From JANNRW01 sp031401815 (GTDB lineage: Bacteria; Desulfobacterota; Desulfuromonadia; Geobacterales; DSM-12255): a DNA stretch of 6,272 nucleotides. The stretch lies in assembly GCA_031401815.1 (NCBI GenBank), contig JANNRW010000374.1, positions 1 through 6,272 on the forward strand, written 5' to 3'. The number at the start of each line of letters is the position of its first letter. The stretch's first letter is position 1. This document shows, in pieces, positions 5,339-6,272 of the stretch. The translations under genes and the position numbers were made by a program. The notes beneath the pieces were generated by a model, which worked only from the letters and a program-made list of their open reading frames with translations, was not told where the DNA came from and made no database searches.

Positions 5339-5368
5339 TTATCCGTAGTTATCCGCTTTTATCTGTGG
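5339..5368. repeat. Three-unit 10-bp tandem repeat, TTATCYGNNN
   Basis: Units start at 5339, 5349 and 5359: TTATCCGTAG, TTATCCGCTT, TTATCTGTGG. The first five bases are constant. Such GCGGATAA/ACGGATAA strings are frequent between genes in environmental bacterial genomes. It sits between the SWIM gene stop and the second antitoxin promoter. No function can be assigned. Confidence 0.7.
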
Positions 5369-5417
5369 CTACAGCTTTTTTCGGGTAGAAGAAATCCCCA
5401 TGGCTGCTATAAATTAC

Positions 5418-6272
5418 TCACTTGCCCTCCCACGCCCTGCGAAGGCGCGCAAACGTACGACGCTGAACGCCAATGGCAGCAGCCCCTTTCTTCTCCCACT
5501 GCGAAACACTGGCAGCAGTGATGCCGATTCTGCTAGCAAATTCAGCCTGAGTCTCACCCCGTGATGCCCGCCAGGAAAAGATTGCATTGCCGGTAAGCGG
5601 CTCAGGAAGGGGGGCTTTTGCGAACATTTTTTCAGGCTTTTTTGCTTTTAACGGAATTACTTTCCCTTGAGGCTGACGTGCTGCGGATAGCTTGTCACGT
5701 TTATTTTCAACCGGTGGAACAAGCATCTCCGGCTTTGTTTTTTTGTCACAGTGAGCGACTGTCATTTCCGGATTCGTTCCCCCGCTTTCAGCCAGATCAA
5801 TGCCGAAAACATCTGCAATGCCGGTAGCAGCGAGCCTGCGGCGGGACGTTCCGGCCTTGGTCGTATCTGCAACTGCGGCAGTTACATCAACCAGCTCTTC
5901 GTGATTGACGCCGCGAAGAAAGAACAGCATTTCAGGAGAATGGTCAAGACGGGCACCCACACCATAGAGCACTGCAGCCACATGCTTGCACATTCCCGCC
6001 CAGTCAGGACAGTCACAGGTAAATTTCATCTCTCCGGGGAGCGGGAAAAGACCCTCCTTGCGATCAGCAACAACACTCATGACGCCGCTTTCCAGCTTCC
6101 CTCGCAACAGATCGATCAGTGAGCCGATTCTGCCGCTACAGGCCAGGCGGACAGCATCCCACTTCATTTTTTTAAGAGGATTAATGGTGATAGCAACATT
6201 GTACAGTGTCGTCCCACTGACAATGGCTTTAATCTCGCCGCTCCTGATTTCCAGATGACAGATCGAACCGTT
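5418..6272 (-). CDS. SWIM zinc-finger protein with C-terminal helix-turn-helix (5' end outside window)
   Basis: The frame is open to the right edge: upstream of the internal ATG at 6167 it reads NGSICHLEIRSGEIKAIVSG, then TLYNVAITINPLKKMKW, continuous with the downstream protein and typical of SWIM-family N-terminal regions. That ATG has no ribosome site, so the true start lies outside. Of 284 visible residues, the SWIM motif CxCx6CxH is FTCDCPDWAGMCKH (Cys86, Cys88, Cys95, His97), predicted to bind zinc and act in DNA or protein binding. A low-complexity Lys/Pro-rich linker (about 135-225) follows. Residues ~227-264 resemble an XRE-type helix-turn-helix (GETQAEFASRIGITAASVSQ, WEKKG). SWIM proteins are often encoded beside SNF2-type helicases, which should be looked for to the right. 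The stop is TGA at 5418-5420. Role unknown; probably nucleic-acid associated and cytoplasmic. Confidence 0.88.
   Translation of the reverse strand, partial: NGSICHLEIRSGEIKAIVSGTTLYNVAITINPLKKMKWDAVRLACSGRIGSLIDLLRGKLESGVMSVVADRKEGLFPLPGEMKFTCDCPDWAGMCKHVAAVLYGVGARLDHSPEMLFFLRGVNHEELVDVTAAVADTTKAGTSRRRLAATGIADVFGIDLAESGGTNPEMTVAHCDKKTKPEMLVPPVENKRDKLSAARQPQGKVIPLKAKKPEKMFAKAPLPEPLTGNAIFSWRASRGETQAEFASRIGITAASVSQWEKKGAAAIGVQRRTFARLRRAWEGK

Noticed and set aside
5339..5368. CRISPR-like short repeats
   Set aside because: Units are 8-10 bp and contiguous with no spacers; no cas genes are present. The same applies to 2353-2377.
5365..5385. Terminator-like CTGTGGCTACAG followed by CTTTTTT on the plus strand
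   Set aside because: The stem is only four base pairs and no plus-strand gene ends there.
5751..6122. Plus-strand open frames across the SWIM gene
   Set aside because: Antisense to a well-supported coding frame with a SWIM motif; the translations have no recognisable domain.

Overview
The window is a piece of bacterial chromosome of moderate GC content (judged by eye). Almost every gene is on the minus strand. The mix is a Slt70-type lytic transglycosylase, DUF6429, PIN toxin/antitoxin pairs, a REP-associated transposase relic, a SWIM zinc-finger protein, and intergenic GA-rich 8- and 10-bp-period repeats. This recalls genomes of the Geobacter/Pelobacter type (Desulfuromonadota) or Chlorobium. 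That taxonomic guess rests on gene content only and is tentative.

Layout, left to right. 3-95 (+) is the probable last 30 codons of a gene entering from the left. 216-2312 (-) is an exported, TPR-rich soluble lytic transglycosylase; a three-unit 8-bp repeat lies in its upstream region. 2418-2696 (-) is a DUF6429 protein. 2740-2767 is a perfect 10-bp hairpin separating it from the first toxin-antitoxin operon, 2782-3479 (-), which encodes a Phd/YefM-like antitoxin and a PIN toxin. This operon has a good sigma70 promoter and a 15-bp tandem duplication just upstream of it. 3623-3937 (-) is a decayed C-terminal piece of a REP-associated tyrosine transposase (RAYT). 3938-4395 has no gene but carries two long imperfect palindromes; the second sits inside a 194-bp MITE-like element with 13-bp terminal inverted repeats and a possible 6-bp target duplication. 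4396-5248 (-) is a second toxin-antitoxin operon: antitoxin, PIN toxin and a 57-aa protein of unknown function. Its promoter -35 box is covered by a perfect 13-bp palindrome. 5418-6272 (-) is a SWIM zinc-finger protein with a C-terminal helix-turn-helix. Its frame is open to the right edge, so the gene is 5'-truncated here and does not start at the internal ATG at 6167.

Functionally this is a core cell-wall gene followed by an accessory island of small selfish or stress modules and repeat elements. The two PIN modules are unrelated at sequence level, so they look like independent acquisitions rather than a duplication. No complete new system can be demonstrated. The best leads are the MITE-like element beside the RAYT relic, the 57-aa third gene of the second operon, and the SWIM plus HTH architecture.
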